Assembly (NCBI GenBank): GCA_025929535.1 | Contig: JAICLZ010000032.1 | Coordinates: forward strand, 1-47,302 | DNA: 47,302 nt | Source of the DNA: Gemmatimonadaceae bacterium | GTDB lineage: Bacteria > Gemmatimonadota > Gemmatimonadetes > Gemmatimonadales > Gemmatimonadaceae | Reading direction: 5' to 3' | In this document: positions 18,596 to 27,079 of the stretch, piece by piece | Layout of the letters: the number at the start of each line of letters is the position of its first letter | Position numbering within the stretch: the first letter of the stretch is position 1 | Notes under the pieces: generated by a model | What the model saw: the letters and a program-made list of their open reading frames with translations, nothing else | What the model was told of the DNA's origin: nothing | Database searches by the model: none | Translations under genes and position numbers: made by a program

Positions 18596-20098
18596 ATGAA
18601 ACTCTTCACGAAGAAGTCGCTCGCGCAGCTCGACGCGGAATCGGAGCGGAATCCGCTTCGCAGGTCCCTCGGCCGGGTGCAGCTCATTGCGCTCGGCGTA
18701 GGCTCGATCATCGGCACCGGCATCTTCGTGATGACGGGAACCGCGGCGTCGCAGAACGCTGGGCCGGCGCTCGTGCTCTCGATGATTCTCACGACCATCG
18801 GATGCGCGTTCTCGGGGCTGTGCTATGCCGAGTTCGCGGCCATGGTGCCGATCGCGGGAAGCGCCTACACGTATGCGTACGCCACGATCGGTGAGTTCAT
18901 CGCGTGGATCATCGGCTGGGATCTCATCCTCGAGTACGCGCTGAGCGTGTCCACGGTGGCGGTGGGGTGGAGCGGATATTTCGTCAGCCTCGCGAACGAC
19001 ATCGGGATCCACATCCCGGTGGCGCTCACGACGCCGCTCGGGAAAGTGGTGACCGATCAGAGCGGCGCGACCATCACGGGCATCGTCAATCTTCCGGCGA
19101 TCTTCATCGTGCTCGTCGTGTCGACGCTGCTCATCAGCGGCATCAGACAATCGGCGAACGCGAATACCGTGATGGTGTTCATCAAGGCGATGGTGCTCGT
19201 CGTGTTCGTCGTGGCCGGGACGGCATATGTGAAGCGAGAGAACCTCACGCCGTTCATTCCGCCGAACACCGGCGGCTTCGGACACTTCGGATGGAGCGGG
19301 GTGTTGCGCGGCGCGGGCGTCATGTTCTTCGCGTACATCGGCTTCGATGCGGTCACCACGGCCGCGCAGGAATCGAAGGACCCGCAGCGCGACATGCCCG
19401 TGGGCATTCTGGGCTCACTGGCGATCTGCACGGTCATCTACATCGGCGTCGCGATCGTGCTGACCGGCATCGTGCACTACTCGAAGCTCAACGTCGCGGA
19501 TCCGCTCGCGGTCGGGATCGACGCGACGGGGCTCAAGTGGCTGAGCCCCGTGATCAAGGTGAGCGCGCTCTTCGGCCTGTTCAGCACGATGCTCGTGCAG
19601 CTGCTCGGACAGACGCGAATCTTCTTCTCGATGTCGAGAGACGGGTTGTTGCCGCGCGTGTTCGGGCGCGTGCACTCGCGTTTCAGAACGCCGCACGTGA
19701 GCACGATACTCACGGGCACGGTGTGCGCGCTCGTCGCGGGGCTCACGCCAATCGAGGTGCTCGGCCAGCTCGTGAGCATCGGCACGCTGCTCGCCTTCGT
19801 GCTGGTATGCTTCGGGGTCGTGATCCTGCGAAAGACGGCGCCGCACAATCGCCGGCCGTTCCGCACGCCGGGCGTGCCGTGGGTTCCGGCGCTCGGCGCG
19901 ATCATCTGTCTCGCGCAGATGGTCGGGCTGCCCGGCGAAACGTGGGTTCGACTGTTGATCTGGCTCGCGATCGGACTCGTGATCTACTTTCTCTACGGGC
20001 ACGCACACGCCCATGCCGCGAGACTCATCAACGACAATCCTGCGCCCGCGCTACAGCTTCCCGAGAATCTGGCCGAGCATCCCGCCCACCTGGGGTGA
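18596..20098 (+). CDS. APC-family amino acid permease
   Basis: A 500-residue cytoplasmic membrane transporter of the amino acid-polyamine-organocation superfamily with about 12 hydrophobic segments. The N-terminal part shows the family hallmark GVGSIIGTGIFVMTGTAA in segment 1 and YAEFAAMVPIAGSAYTYAY in segments 2-3. FFAYIGFDAVTTAAQESKDPQRDMP in the middle is typical of the cationic amino acid transporter/YfnA subgroup. The C-terminus ends in a His/Ala-rich cytoplasmic tail. Length is usual for the subgroup. It stands alone on the plus strand; its last 48 nt overlap the 3' end of the convergent DUF937 gene. Basic or branched amino acid uptake is likely, but specificity is not proven. Confidence 0.93.
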   Translation: MKLFTKKSLAQLDAESERNPLRRSLGRVQLIALGVGSIIGTGIFVMTGTAASQNAGPALVLSMILTTIGCAFSGLCYAEFAAMVPIAGSAYTYAYATIGEFIAWIIGWDLILEYALSVSTVAVGWSGYFVSLANDIGIHIPVALTTPLGKVVTDQSGATITGIVNLPAIFIVLVVSTLLISGIRQSANANTVMVFIKAMVLVVFVVAGTAYVKRENLTPFIPPNTGGFGHFGWSGVLRGAGVMFFAYIGFDAVTTAAQESKDPQRDMPVGILGSLAICTVIYIGVAIVLTGIVHYSKLNVADPLAVGIDATGLKWLSPVIKVSALFGLFSTMLVQLLGQTRIFFSMSRDGLLPRVFGRVHSRFRTPHVSTILTGTVCALVAGLTPIEVLGQLVSIGTLLAFVLVCFGVVILRKTAPHNRRPFRTPGVPWVPALGAIICLAQMVGLPGETWVRLLIWLAIGLVIYFLYGHAHAHAARLINDNPAPALQLPENLAEHPAHLG

Positions 20099-20599
20099 CG
20101 CGCTGTTCTGCCGTGCGGCCGTCGCCGCCTGCTGCAGAATGGAGCCTATTCCGCCCTGACTGTCCGATGGCTGCGTCGCCTTGTGGTGCGCGAGCGCGGC
20201 CATGACCACCGGCGCGAGCATCGCGAGCAACGACTTGGTCTTTCCGGAATCCAGGCCGGTCGCACTCTGAACCCCATTTTGCACCGTGGTGGCGTGTTGG
20301 CCGAGAATACTGCCAAGCAGCCCGCCGCCCCCACTCGCGCCGAGCATGCCCGCGAGATTGCCGAAACCGCCGAGCGTGTCGGCGGGCGTGTCGGCGGGCG
20401 TGTGAGTATCGACCGCGCTCTCGATCGCGCTGGCGCCGCCAGGCTCCTGCGATGAGTGCGCGGCCATGCCACTGACCAACATCGGAATGGCAGCCTGAAC
20501 CGCGTTCTGGGTGGTGGCAGGATCGGTGCCGAGGTGCTGGCTGATCTGCTGGATCTGCTCGGGGCCGAGATGCTGCTGGACGGTTTCGAGGAGAGACAT
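20051..20599 (-). CDS. DUF937 (YidB-like) protein
   Basis: A 182-residue protein of the DUF937 family, function unknown. LETVQQHLGPEQIQQISQHLGTDPATTQNAVQAAIPMLVSGMA at the start and TKSLLAMLAPVVMAALA in the middle match the family, as does the Gly-rich GLLGSILG linker and the terminal VGGMLGQILGKL. It has no signal peptide or charged membrane anchor. I prefer the ATG at 20599, which has GGAAGG about 5 nt upstream, over an in-frame GTG at 20605. The last 48 nt are shared with the convergent permease gene. A separate lipoprotein gene ends 50 nt upstream on the same strand. Confidence 0.85.
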   Translation of the reverse strand: MSLLETVQQHLGPEQIQQISQHLGTDPATTQNAVQAAIPMLVSGMAAHSSQEPGGASAIESAVDTHTPADTPADTLGGFGNLAGMLGASGGGGLLGSILGQHATTVQNGVQSATGLDSGKTKSLLAMLAPVVMAALAHHKATQPSDSQGGIGSILQQAATAARQNSASPQVGGMLGQILGKL

Positions 20600-20655
20600 G
20601 TTCACCTTCCGAAAGAGAGCGAAGAGAAGCTGTGAGCGAGCACTACATCGAGAGA

Positions 20656-21408
20656 CTATTGGCTCACCGCGCGGATTCTACAGCAACCACCACCACAATA
20701 ACCCCAGATCGATTCGTCATTGTCCTCCCAGACGAATCGTGCACCGATGACCGGCTCGACACCATCATCCCATGCCACGGAGATGTTAAGCGAATCCTGT
20801 TCCACCTTGCCATTGACGAGACGAACGAGCGAAGCCAACCATTTCGAGTGTGACTGCTCGCGCACGAAGATCCAGCTCGTGCCGCCGTGGAGCTTGAGCT
20901 TGGGGTACACTACCGCGGCTGCAGGAAACGTGTCTGGCAGGACGATGACGGCCAGTGGGAGCCATCCTTTGCGAAAATGAGCTTCACTCTTGTACTCGCT
21001 TCCCTTCACGAGCGTGATCTGGGCAACGATGCCGGAGGACTGAAGAATCTTCTGGTTCGAGTGATCGACTCCGAGCATCGACAACATGCGCTTGTCCGTC
21101 GCGCCGTGTCGCTCGCTTGGCTTGAACGCGCGGAGCGTCGCCTGTGCGTCGCCCGAGAACGGAACGACGGAAGGATTCCTGTCGTCTGGCGGAATCGGCT
21201 GAAGGCTGTCGGCCTCTGCGGCGATTTCGGCTTCGCCGGCATCCCAGCGAGCGGCCGTTTCCTTGTCCACATGAATGCGACCGTGCGCGTACAGCGTGCC
21301 ATCGGAATTGCTGTTACTTCGCGAACAGCTCGCCAGCGTGCCGAGCGCAGCGAGCAGCACGAGGTACCACGCGAGCTCGCGCGCGTGCGTCGCGTTCCTG
21401 TTCATCAT
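20656..21408 (-). CDS. Hypothetical lipoprotein with Cys-rich C-terminus
   Basis: A 250-residue predicted lipoprotein of no family I recognise. Residues 10-28 form a signal peptide with lipobox LASC. The mature part is soluble and mixed alpha/beta, with KGWLPLAVIVLPD and LHGGTSWIFVREQSHSKW segments; it ends in an unusual WGYCGGGCCRIRAV tail with three cysteines. The start at 21408 has AAGGAG 6 nt upstream; an ATG 60 nt further out lacks this site. It begins 46 nt after the stop of the TPR-bearing kinase gene on the same strand, so it may be co-transcribed with it and could be an envelope partner (inference). Confidence 0.65.
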   Translation of the reverse strand: MMNRNATHARELAWYLVLLAALGTLASCSRSNSNSDGTLYAHGRIHVDKETAARWDAGEAEIAAEADSLQPIPPDDRNPSVVPFSGDAQATLRAFKPSERHGATDKRMLSMLGVDHSNQKILQSSGIVAQITLVKGSEYKSEAHFRKGWLPLAVIVLPDTFPAAAVVYPKLKLHGGTSWIFVREQSHSKWLASLVRLVNGKVEQDSLNISVAWDDGVEPVIGARFVWEDNDESIWGYCGGGCCRIRAVSQ

Positions 21409-21454
21409 CAGTCGCTCCTTTCGAGAATATTTTGCACGACGTCGTCCTGGTGTC

Positions 21455-24400
21455 TCACCGCACTCCACTCGTTGCCCGCTCCCTCATTCTGCCAACGACG
21501 CCGGCCAGCGGCGCATCGGCCCCGCCCCACAGCTCCGCCACGGCCGCTCCCCATTGTCGTGCCGTGCGGTCGTCGCCGGACGCCGCCGCGATGTCGCTGC
21601 GAAGCGCCATCGCGCGCACGAGAAAGGCTGCGTCCTGCACGTAATCGAGCAGGTACGGAGTGAGTGTCGGCAACGCGGTGAGCGTTGCATCGAGCTGGCG
21701 AACTGCGCCCGCAGTATCGCCTACCTGGAGCCGCAGCCATGCTTCCTGGTACGTCAGGTAAATCGAGATGTCGCCCGGCCGGTCGGTGGCCCGCATCTTC
21801 GCGACGGCGCTCAACAACCGATGCACCGATGCCGTATCGTGCCTGCTGGCGGCGCGCTGAATGTCCAGGAGGTAGTCGCCTCCGCCGCCTGTGCGCTGCA
21901 GTGCGACCGCTGGAGCGACGGGATATGCGAGCGTGAGCGGCACGTTCAACACGGCCTCGCGCACCGAGGCTTGCGAGCGATTCGGCACGTAGCTGTCGAT
22001 CGAGCGCTCGACGCGCTCTTTCGTGGCGAGCAGACTGTCCACCGGGGCCCCGAACGATGCGTAGCCCAGGAACGCACGCGCGTCCTGCGCGACGGCGGGC
22101 GGAGGCTGCAGCAGGCGATTGTCCATCGAAATGAACCGGACGGTCGGCGCCTCGACGCGCAGCAGCTCGATGGTGCGCTGAATGCGGCCCGTGAGCGCCG
22201 CCATCGCCTTGAGTGCATCCGCATCCGCCGGCGTCGTTGCCGTTGAAGCGAGCACCGAATCCGCCAGCGTGCGCGCTGCGGCAAAGTTTCCCGAGACCAG
22301 CAGGAGCCGCGTGGCCATCGCGCTCAATCGCCGTTGATCCGTAGCATCCGTCGTCAGCTCCCGAGCGTGATGCAGCGCCGCGAGCGCGGAACTATCCGAT
22401 GCGCCCACACTTCCGATGCGGCCCTGGAGCTCCAGCGCTCGCGCGAGCGTCTCGAAGGCCGCCGCGCTGCGGGGCAGCTGCAGCGTCCAATCCGTGGCGA
22501 GCCGCTCGAGCAGCGCCCGATTCTTCGCCACGGCAGCGGCAGCGGTGGGAGGCGCGAGCAGCTCTCCCGCTGCAATCCTTGCATACGGATACGGAACGAA
22601 CGCAAGGGTGTCATGGGCGAGCGACGGATATGCCGTCCAGATGGTGCTGTCTCCCTCACGCGCGCCGCGACGCAGCTCCCGGTTCTCCGTGAACAACAGC
22701 CCCGACAGCCGCTCGAACCCCACCCCCGCGAAGGCGAGATGCGCCGTGGGCACCAGCGTCAACGCTTTCGTGTACGCGCGGATCGCGCTCTCGTAGCCGC
22801 TGCGGAACTTGTACCCGGACGGACTCGCGGCCGCCTTCACGATCACGGTGTCGCGCGCGTGGCAGTCGCCGAGTCCGTACCACACTGCGAAGTCGAGCGA
22901 GTCGCGCGTCGCCCGCAGCTGGTCGTAGCGGGCGCAGGCTTCCGGGAATCGTCCCTCGCTCATGTCGAGCAGCGCCACGGCGAGCGTGCTGTCGCGCGAT
23001 GAGAGTCGCGACGACTTCGCCACCGCGCGCTGAGCGCTCGAGCGCCAGTCTGCCGGGTCGGCATCGCCGCGCCAGGCCTGCACCTGCGCGAGCCAGAAGT
23101 TCGCGTGCGGGTAGTCGGGGTCGAGCTCGATCGCATTGCGAAAGAGCGCCTCCGCGCTGTCGAGCTTCCACGCGCCGAGTGCCTCCTGCGCCTGAAAGTA
23201 TGCCGTGAGCGCGGGAATCGACCGCGTGCCGCGCACGCCCTCCGCGCTCGTCGGGAGCGTGGCTCGTCCGGCGCTCGCGACCGGAACGAGCAACGTGTCC
23301 GCGAGCTCGTCGAACTTGCGCTCGGCATCGCCGAGATCGTTTCGCAGCGCAACCGTGTACTGCTTGAGCGGTTTGCCGGTGGCCACATCGTAGACGAGGC
23401 CGCGGACATTGATGCTGTCCTGCCCCGCCCACACCTCGCCCCACGCCATGCGTCCGGCGCGCAGCGAACGTGCCGTGCGCAGCGCACGCTCGAGCGTGAG
23501 CGGCGCGTTGCCCACGCGCGCGCGCGCATCGTGCGCGCGCATGTCGTCGACGAGCGTGATGCCGTTCCACCGCCCGAATGCCTCGTAGAGCAGCTGCTGG
23601 CAGTTGTCGCCATTGAGGAGCTGCGGGGCGGCATTCGCCCGGTGTACGAACGGAAGCACCACGTACAATCCGGTATCGAGCGGCGCGGGACGGAAGGCGA
23701 AGAACAGCGCGGCGAGTGCGGCGAGTCCCGCGACGACCGCGATCCATCGCCACTTTCGGGGGATCACGAGCTTTGCGCTCGCGCGCGCGGCGTTCCCCGC
23801 CTCTGCACGGCCGAGCGCTTTGGAGAACGCCGCCATGTCCTCGAAGCGGTTCGCGGGTACCGGCTCGAGCGCCTTGCGCACCGCTGTATCGACTTCCTGC
23901 GGCATCTCCGGTCGCTTGTCGCGCATCAATGCCGCGGGCTCGCCGAAGCGCTTCGCGATGATCGCAATCGCGCTCGGCCCGCTGAACGGCACGGCGCCCG
24001 CGAGCATCTCGTAAACGACGCAGCCCAGGCTATACAGGTCGCCGCGACCATCGACGGGATCGCCCGCGCCCTGCTCGGGGCTCATGTAGGAGAGCGTGCC
24101 GACGGCAAAGCCCGCGTCCGTGAGACGCTTCCCGCCCGCGCGACTGACCGCGCGCGCGATGCCGAAGTCGCAGACGAGCGCGTGGCCTTCGGAGAGCAGG
24201 ATGTTCTCCGGTTTGATGTCGCGATGGATGACGCCGTGCGCGTGCGCGTACCCGAGTGCATCCGCGATCTCGCAGGCGAGGCGAACGGCCTCGCTCACCG
24301 GAAGCTGCTTCTCGCGCGCGAGGCGCCCGCGGAGCGACTCGCCGGTGATGTACGGCATCACATAGTAGAGCGCACCATCGCTTTCGCCCGAATCGTAAAG

Positions 24401-24655
24401 CGGAAGAATGTGCGGGTGCTGCAGCCGCGCGAGCAGCGCGATCTCGCGGCGAAAACGCTCGGTCGCCTCGCGATCGGCGACTCCGGCATGGATGAACTTG
24501 AGCGCGACCTGACGCTCGTGCCGGAGGTCGTGCGCGAGGAAGACGGTCGCCATGCCACCGCGGCCAACTTCGCGCTCGATTCGGTAGCGACCGGCGATGA
24601 CTGCCCCACGCTCGCGCGAGGAGAACTGGTCCGCCGGCTCGGCGTCGTCGGACAT
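21455..24655 (-). CDS. Membrane Ser/Thr protein kinase with C-terminal TPR-like region
   Basis: A 1066-residue PknB-type kinase. The kinase domain (about residues 23-285) has VGRGGMATVFL, Lys53, HRDIKPEN with Asp146, DFG at 163-165 and GTLSYMSPEQ. One membrane segment spans about 303-321. Outside it, a domain of about 150 residues (TGLYVVLPFVHR ... LRAGRMAWGEVW) resembles the TolB-like/PD40-free module that precedes TPRs in such kinases. TPR-like helical repeats follow, for example AYFQAQEALGAWKLDSAEALFRNAIELDPDYP (given in parts: an Ala/Leu-rich helix pair ending in ELDPDYP near residue 535). I place the start at 24655, next to the kinase fold. It is divergent from the GT-C-like gene. Substrates are unknown. 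Confidence 0.9.
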   Translation of the reverse strand: MSDDAEPADQFSSRERGAVIAGRYRIEREVGRGGMATVFLAHDLRHERQVALKFIHAGVADREATERFRREIALLARLQHPHILPLYDSGESDGALYYVMPYITGESLRGRLAREKQLPVSEAVRLACEIADALGYAHAHGVIHRDIKPENILLSEGHALVCDFGIARAVSRAGGKRLTDAGFAVGTLSYMSPEQGAGDPVDGRGDLYSLGCVVYEMLAGAVPFSGPSAIAIIAKRFGEPAALMRDKRPEMPQEVDTAVRKALEPVPANRFEDMAAFSKALGRAEAGNAARASAKLVIPRKWRWIAVVAGLAALAALFFAFRPAPLDTGLYVVLPFVHRANAAPQLLNGDNCQQLLYEAFGRWNGITLVDDMRAHDARARVGNAPLTLERALRTARSLRAGRMAWGEVWAGQDSINVRGLVYDVATGKPLKQYTVALRNDLGDAERKFDELADTLLVPVASAGRATLPTSAEGVRGTRSIPALTAYFQAQEALGAWKLDSAEALFRNAIELDPDYPHANFWLAQVQAWRGDADPADWRSSAQRAVAKSSRLSSRDSTLAVALLDMSEGRFPEACARYDQLRATRDSLDFAVWYGLGDCHARDTVIVKAAASPSGYKFRSGYESAIRAYTKALTLVPTAHLAFAGVGFERLSGLLFTENRELRRGAREGDSTIWTAYPSLAHDTLAFVPYPYARIAAGELLAPPTAAAAVAKNRALLERLATDWTLQLPRSAAAFETLARALELQGRIGSVGASDSSALAALHHARELTTDATDQRRLSAMATRLLLVSGNFAAARTLADSVLASTATTPADADALKAMAALTGRIQRTIELLRVEAPTVRFISMDNRLLQPPPAVAQDARAFLGYASFGAPVDSLLATKERVERSIDSYVPNRSQASVREAVLNVPLTLAYPVAPAVALQRTGGGGDYLLDIQRAASRHDTASVHRLLSAVAKMRATDRPGDISIYLTYQEAWLRLQVGDTAGAVRQLDATLTALPTLTPYLLDYVQDAAFLVRAMALRSDIAAASGDDRTARQWGAAVAELWGGADAPLAGVVGRMRERATSGVR

Positions 24656-24790
24656 GTGGGCCGGCCTGGCGAGAGACGAAGTGCGTGAGTGGCTATCATA
24701 GGTGCACCGCAGGAAGGCGGCAAGCATCCCGATCGCGCGCTCGGCTGGGCGCGCTGTGAAGGGCTGCCCGGTGCAGCGTAACATTCCCTG

Positions 24791-26293
24791 ATGCCCATTT
24801 CGCGTCTCGCCGCTTCGATCATCCTCGGCGCTCTCGCCTTCGCGGGCGCGCTCGGCATCACCTCGGGAGCGGGACCCGGGCTCGACCCGGACAGCATGTC
24901 GTACATGCAGGCGGCGAACTCGCTCGCGCACGGTGGAGCGTTGCGCGATGTGCAGCGTGACTGGGCGAGCGTGGACAGCACGATGCCGCTCGCCCACTGG
25001 CCACCGGGGTATTCGGTGGCGATCGCGGGTGTCGAGCGCCTGGGCCTGGATGCACTTCGGGGAGCACGCCTCATCGACGCGCTCGCGGCGTTCGTCACGA
25101 TCGCCGTCATCACCTGGCTGGTGGCCGGCGTGACCGACACCGCCGCCGGGATCGTGGCGGGACTGCTCGTGATGGTGACGCCGGCAGTGGTGCAGGTGCA
25201 CGAGAGCATCCTGAGCGAGCCGCTGTTCATCGCGCTGCTCGTGCTCACGCTCGCAGCGATGGCGCGCCTGCCCGCGCGCCCGCTCGTGTCTGGAACGATC
25301 GCAGGGCTGGCGAGCGTCGTGCGCTACGCCGGCCTCGCGCTCGTGGGCGGAGTCGTGCTCTGGCAGCTCGCGCGCGCGGGCTCGCGGCGCGAGCGCGTCG
25401 TGCGCGCGGCGACGGCGGCACTCCCCGCGATCGTGCTGCAGGGACTGTGGGTGCTGCGCACGGTGCATCGCGCGGGGCCGAGCGCGATCAGGCAGATCAG
25501 CCTCTACGGCGAGATCGCGTCCACGTTGCGCGAGGGATGGCGCACGACGTCAGCGTGGCTCGTCCCGGGCATGGGCGAGGCGTGGGGAATTTTCGTTGCG
25601 GCGGGAGTGGCGGTGCTGATCGTGGTGGCGATACAGGAGTCGCGGCCGTTGCGCGAGCGACAGGCTCCAGCGATGGCCGCAGTGCTCCTCGCCGCATGCT
25701 ATCTCGGGCTCGTGCTGGCGTCGCGCCTCATCGCGGATCCCGGTATTCCACTCGATGACCGGCTGATGGCGCCGTTGCTCGTGCTTCTCGAAGTCGCGAT
25801 GGTGCTGGTCGTGGCGCCCGCATGGCAGGGATGGCCGCGTGCCGCACGGGTGTTGGTGGCCGTGCTCGTGACGGTCTGGTGGGGCGCCGCGCTACGCGTG
25901 AGCATCACGAGCGCTCGCTATGCGACGCACACGGGCAACGATTTCGCCGAGGACTGCTGGCGCGACTCCCCGCTCGCCGCGTGGGTGCGAGCGAACGGTG
26001 AAGGGCACGCGCTCTACACCAATGTGCCGGAGGCGCTCTACTTTCACGCGGGCCGGCTTTCGCACGAGCTTCCGGATGAGCACGACCCGAAGACGATGGC
26101 GTCCTTCGCGGATACGCTCGCGCGCCGGAACGCGCTCGTGATTGCCTTCGACGAGACGTGCGGCGTGGTGACGAACCTCGATTCCATGCTCGCGCGCCTC
26201 CCACTGCACGAGGTGGTGAGCGTGCCCACGGGTCGGGTGCTCGCTCCGTCGGAGCCATCCGCGGCCGACACCTTCCGGGCGACACGGCCGTAG
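24791..26293 (+). CDS. GT-C-like polytopic membrane protein
   Basis: A 500-residue integral membrane protein with about 9-11 hydrophobic segments. The first loop after segment 1 has LDPDSMSYMQAA with Asp32 and Asp34, followed by HWPPGYSVAIA, a pattern seen in GT-C glycosyltransferases that use lipid-linked sugars (ArnT/PMT-like dolichyl- or polyprenyl-phosphate sugar donors). A soluble C-terminal domain of about 120 residues (CWRDSPLAAWVRANGEGHALYTNVPEALYF onward, in several strands) follows the last segment. The transferase role is inferred from these features only. It is divergent from the TPR kinase gene and is followed after 53 nt by the small membrane-anchored protein gene. Confidence 0.6.
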   Translation: MPISRLAASIILGALAFAGALGITSGAGPGLDPDSMSYMQAANSLAHGGALRDVQRDWASVDSTMPLAHWPPGYSVAIAGVERLGLDALRGARLIDALAAFVTIAVITWLVAGVTDTAAGIVAGLLVMVTPAVVQVHESILSEPLFIALLVLTLAAMARLPARPLVSGTIAGLASVVRYAGLALVGGVVLWQLARAGSRRERVVRAATAALPAIVLQGLWVLRTVHRAGPSAIRQISLYGEIASTLREGWRTTSAWLVPGMGEAWGIFVAAGVAVLIVVAIQESRPLRERQAPAMAAVLLAACYLGLVLASRLIADPGIPLDDRLMAPLLVLLEVAMVLVVAPAWQGWPRAARVLVAVLVTVWWGAALRVSITSARYATHTGNDFAEDCWRDSPLAAWVRANGEGHALYTNVPEALYFHAGRLSHELPDEHDPKTMASFADTLARRNALVIAFDETCGVVTNLDSMLARLPLHEVVSVPTGRVLAPSEPSAADTFRATRP

Positions 26294-26346
26294 GAGAGCT
26301 TAGAGCGTCCCCGGCATCTTTCGTCTCCCAACCAGGTATCGCGCGC

Positions 26347-26634
26347 ATGTTCATCCCGGTCGAAGTCGTCGTCGTCCCGTTCGTCTTTGGAATTCCGGGA
26401 ATCGTGATCATGACGAAGATGTGGTTCAGCCACCGGGAGAAGATGGCCGGCCTGCGGGGCGGCAGGCAGGGCAACGCGATCACCGATGCGCGCATCGAGC
26501 GCATCGAGCAGGCGGTGGAGTCGATCGCGATCGAGATGGAGCGCGTGAGCGAGGGGCAGCGCTTCGTCACGAAGCTGTTGAGCGATCGCGCGCCGCCGTT
26601 GCCCGATCAGTTGCCCTCTGGGCAGAAGCGCTGA
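26347..26634 (+). CDS. Small membrane-anchored helical protein, copy A
   Basis: A 95-residue protein with one hydrophobic segment at about residues 4-22, a basic HREK turn and a long amphipathic helix. The helix reads DARIERIEQAVESIAIEMER and continues VSEGQRFVTKLL; the second copy at 45136-45411 shares the pattern DAR-hydrophobic-E...IAIE-x-ER-x-x-E-x-QRF-x-x-KLL. The tail is Pro-rich. I recognise no named domain. The anchor is N-terminal, so the helix is expected on the cytoplasmic side given the basic residues that follow. I chose the ATG at 26347 because the hydrophobic segment begins there; upstream codons lie over the end of the GT-C-like gene. It may share a transcript with that gene. 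Confidence 0.65.
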   Translation: MFIPVEVVVVPFVFGIPGIVIMTKMWFSHREKMAGLRGGRQGNAITDARIERIEQAVESIAIEMERVSEGQRFVTKLLSDRAPPLPDQLPSGQKR

Positions 26635-26734
26635 GCGCCTTCTTCGAGGGTTGTCGCCGTTTCCGCCTGTGTCTGTTGGCCGGCGCGCGCGACTCGAAAG
26701 GTCAACTGCGTTGGATCAGACGACACAAACGAAC

Positions 26735-26764
26735 CTGACGGACACTGACGGACAACAACGGCGA
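26735..26764 (+). repeat. Phased ACGGA/ACGGC array, left copy
   Basis: ACGGA begins at 26738 and 26748 and ACGGC at 26758, an exact 10-nt period. CTGACGGACA is perfectly duplicated in tandem at 26735-26744 and 26745-26754. A similar array on the opposite strand ends the same gene-free stretch. Confidence 0.6.
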
Positions 26765-26893
26765 ACGCGTCGGCTCGGACCGGTGCTGGGCGAGAGCGGT
26801 GCGCGTGGAGAGCGAGATGTTTTGGTTGGCAACAAAAGCGGCCGCAGGGACGCTCTTCCCCTGCCGTTTCCAGTCAAAAATCGGGTGTCGTTG

Positions 26894-26929
26894 CTCCCGC
26901 GCGCTGATGTAGGGAATCGCGGGAGTTTT
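26894..26929 (+). terminator. Hairpin followed by TTTT
   Basis: CTCCCGCG at 26894-26901 and CGCGGGAG at 26918-26925 form a perfect 8-bp stem with a 16-nt loop, followed by TTTT. This fits an intrinsic terminator for plus-strand transcripts from the GT-C-like and small membrane protein genes. The loop is long and the T-tract short, and the distance of 260 nt from the last stop is large, so a structured element of another kind remains possible. Confidence 0.4.
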
Positions 26930-26961
26930 GCCGTCTCCGTTCGATCCGTTTCAATCCGTTT
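26930..26961 (-). repeat. Phased ACGGA/ACGGC array, right copy
   Basis: On the minus strand ACGGA occurs three times (plus-strand TCCGT at 26955-26959, 26945-26949 and 26936-26940), then ACGGC (plus-strand GCCGT at 26930-26934). Spacing is 10, 9 and 6 nt. As in the left copy, a run of ACGGA ends in ACGGC followed by A residues, so the two arrays face each other across about 170 nt. Confidence 0.55.
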
Positions 26962-27079
26962 GTTATCTGTATCTCACAAATTGTTAGTGCCAGCCCGAGC
27001 GGCTGTTGCCGTTCCGGGCGAGCGCTCACGACACAGGCATCAACAGTGAGGTACGAGTCGAACGGAGAAGGCGCCGGTG

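Larger units (their letters stand above)
26635..27079. other. Gene-free stretch with phased repeats and a hairpin
   Basis: No convincing gene lies in these 445 nt. The open frames here have low-complexity, Arg/Ser-rich translations without a ribosome binding site. The stretch is less GC-rich than its flanks in places (for example 26941-26990). It contains two oppositely oriented sets of ACGGA motifs and one terminator-like hairpin, listed separately. Confidence 0.6.

Noticed and set aside
24656..25468. Upstream extension of the TPR kinase frame
   Set aside because: It runs antisense through the GT-C-like gene, with biased composition and no domain.
26651..27049. A 132-codon plus-strand open frame in the gene-free stretch
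   Set aside because: It lacks a ribosome binding site, has a low-complexity Arg/Ser/Val translation and reads through the ACGGA arrays and the hairpin.
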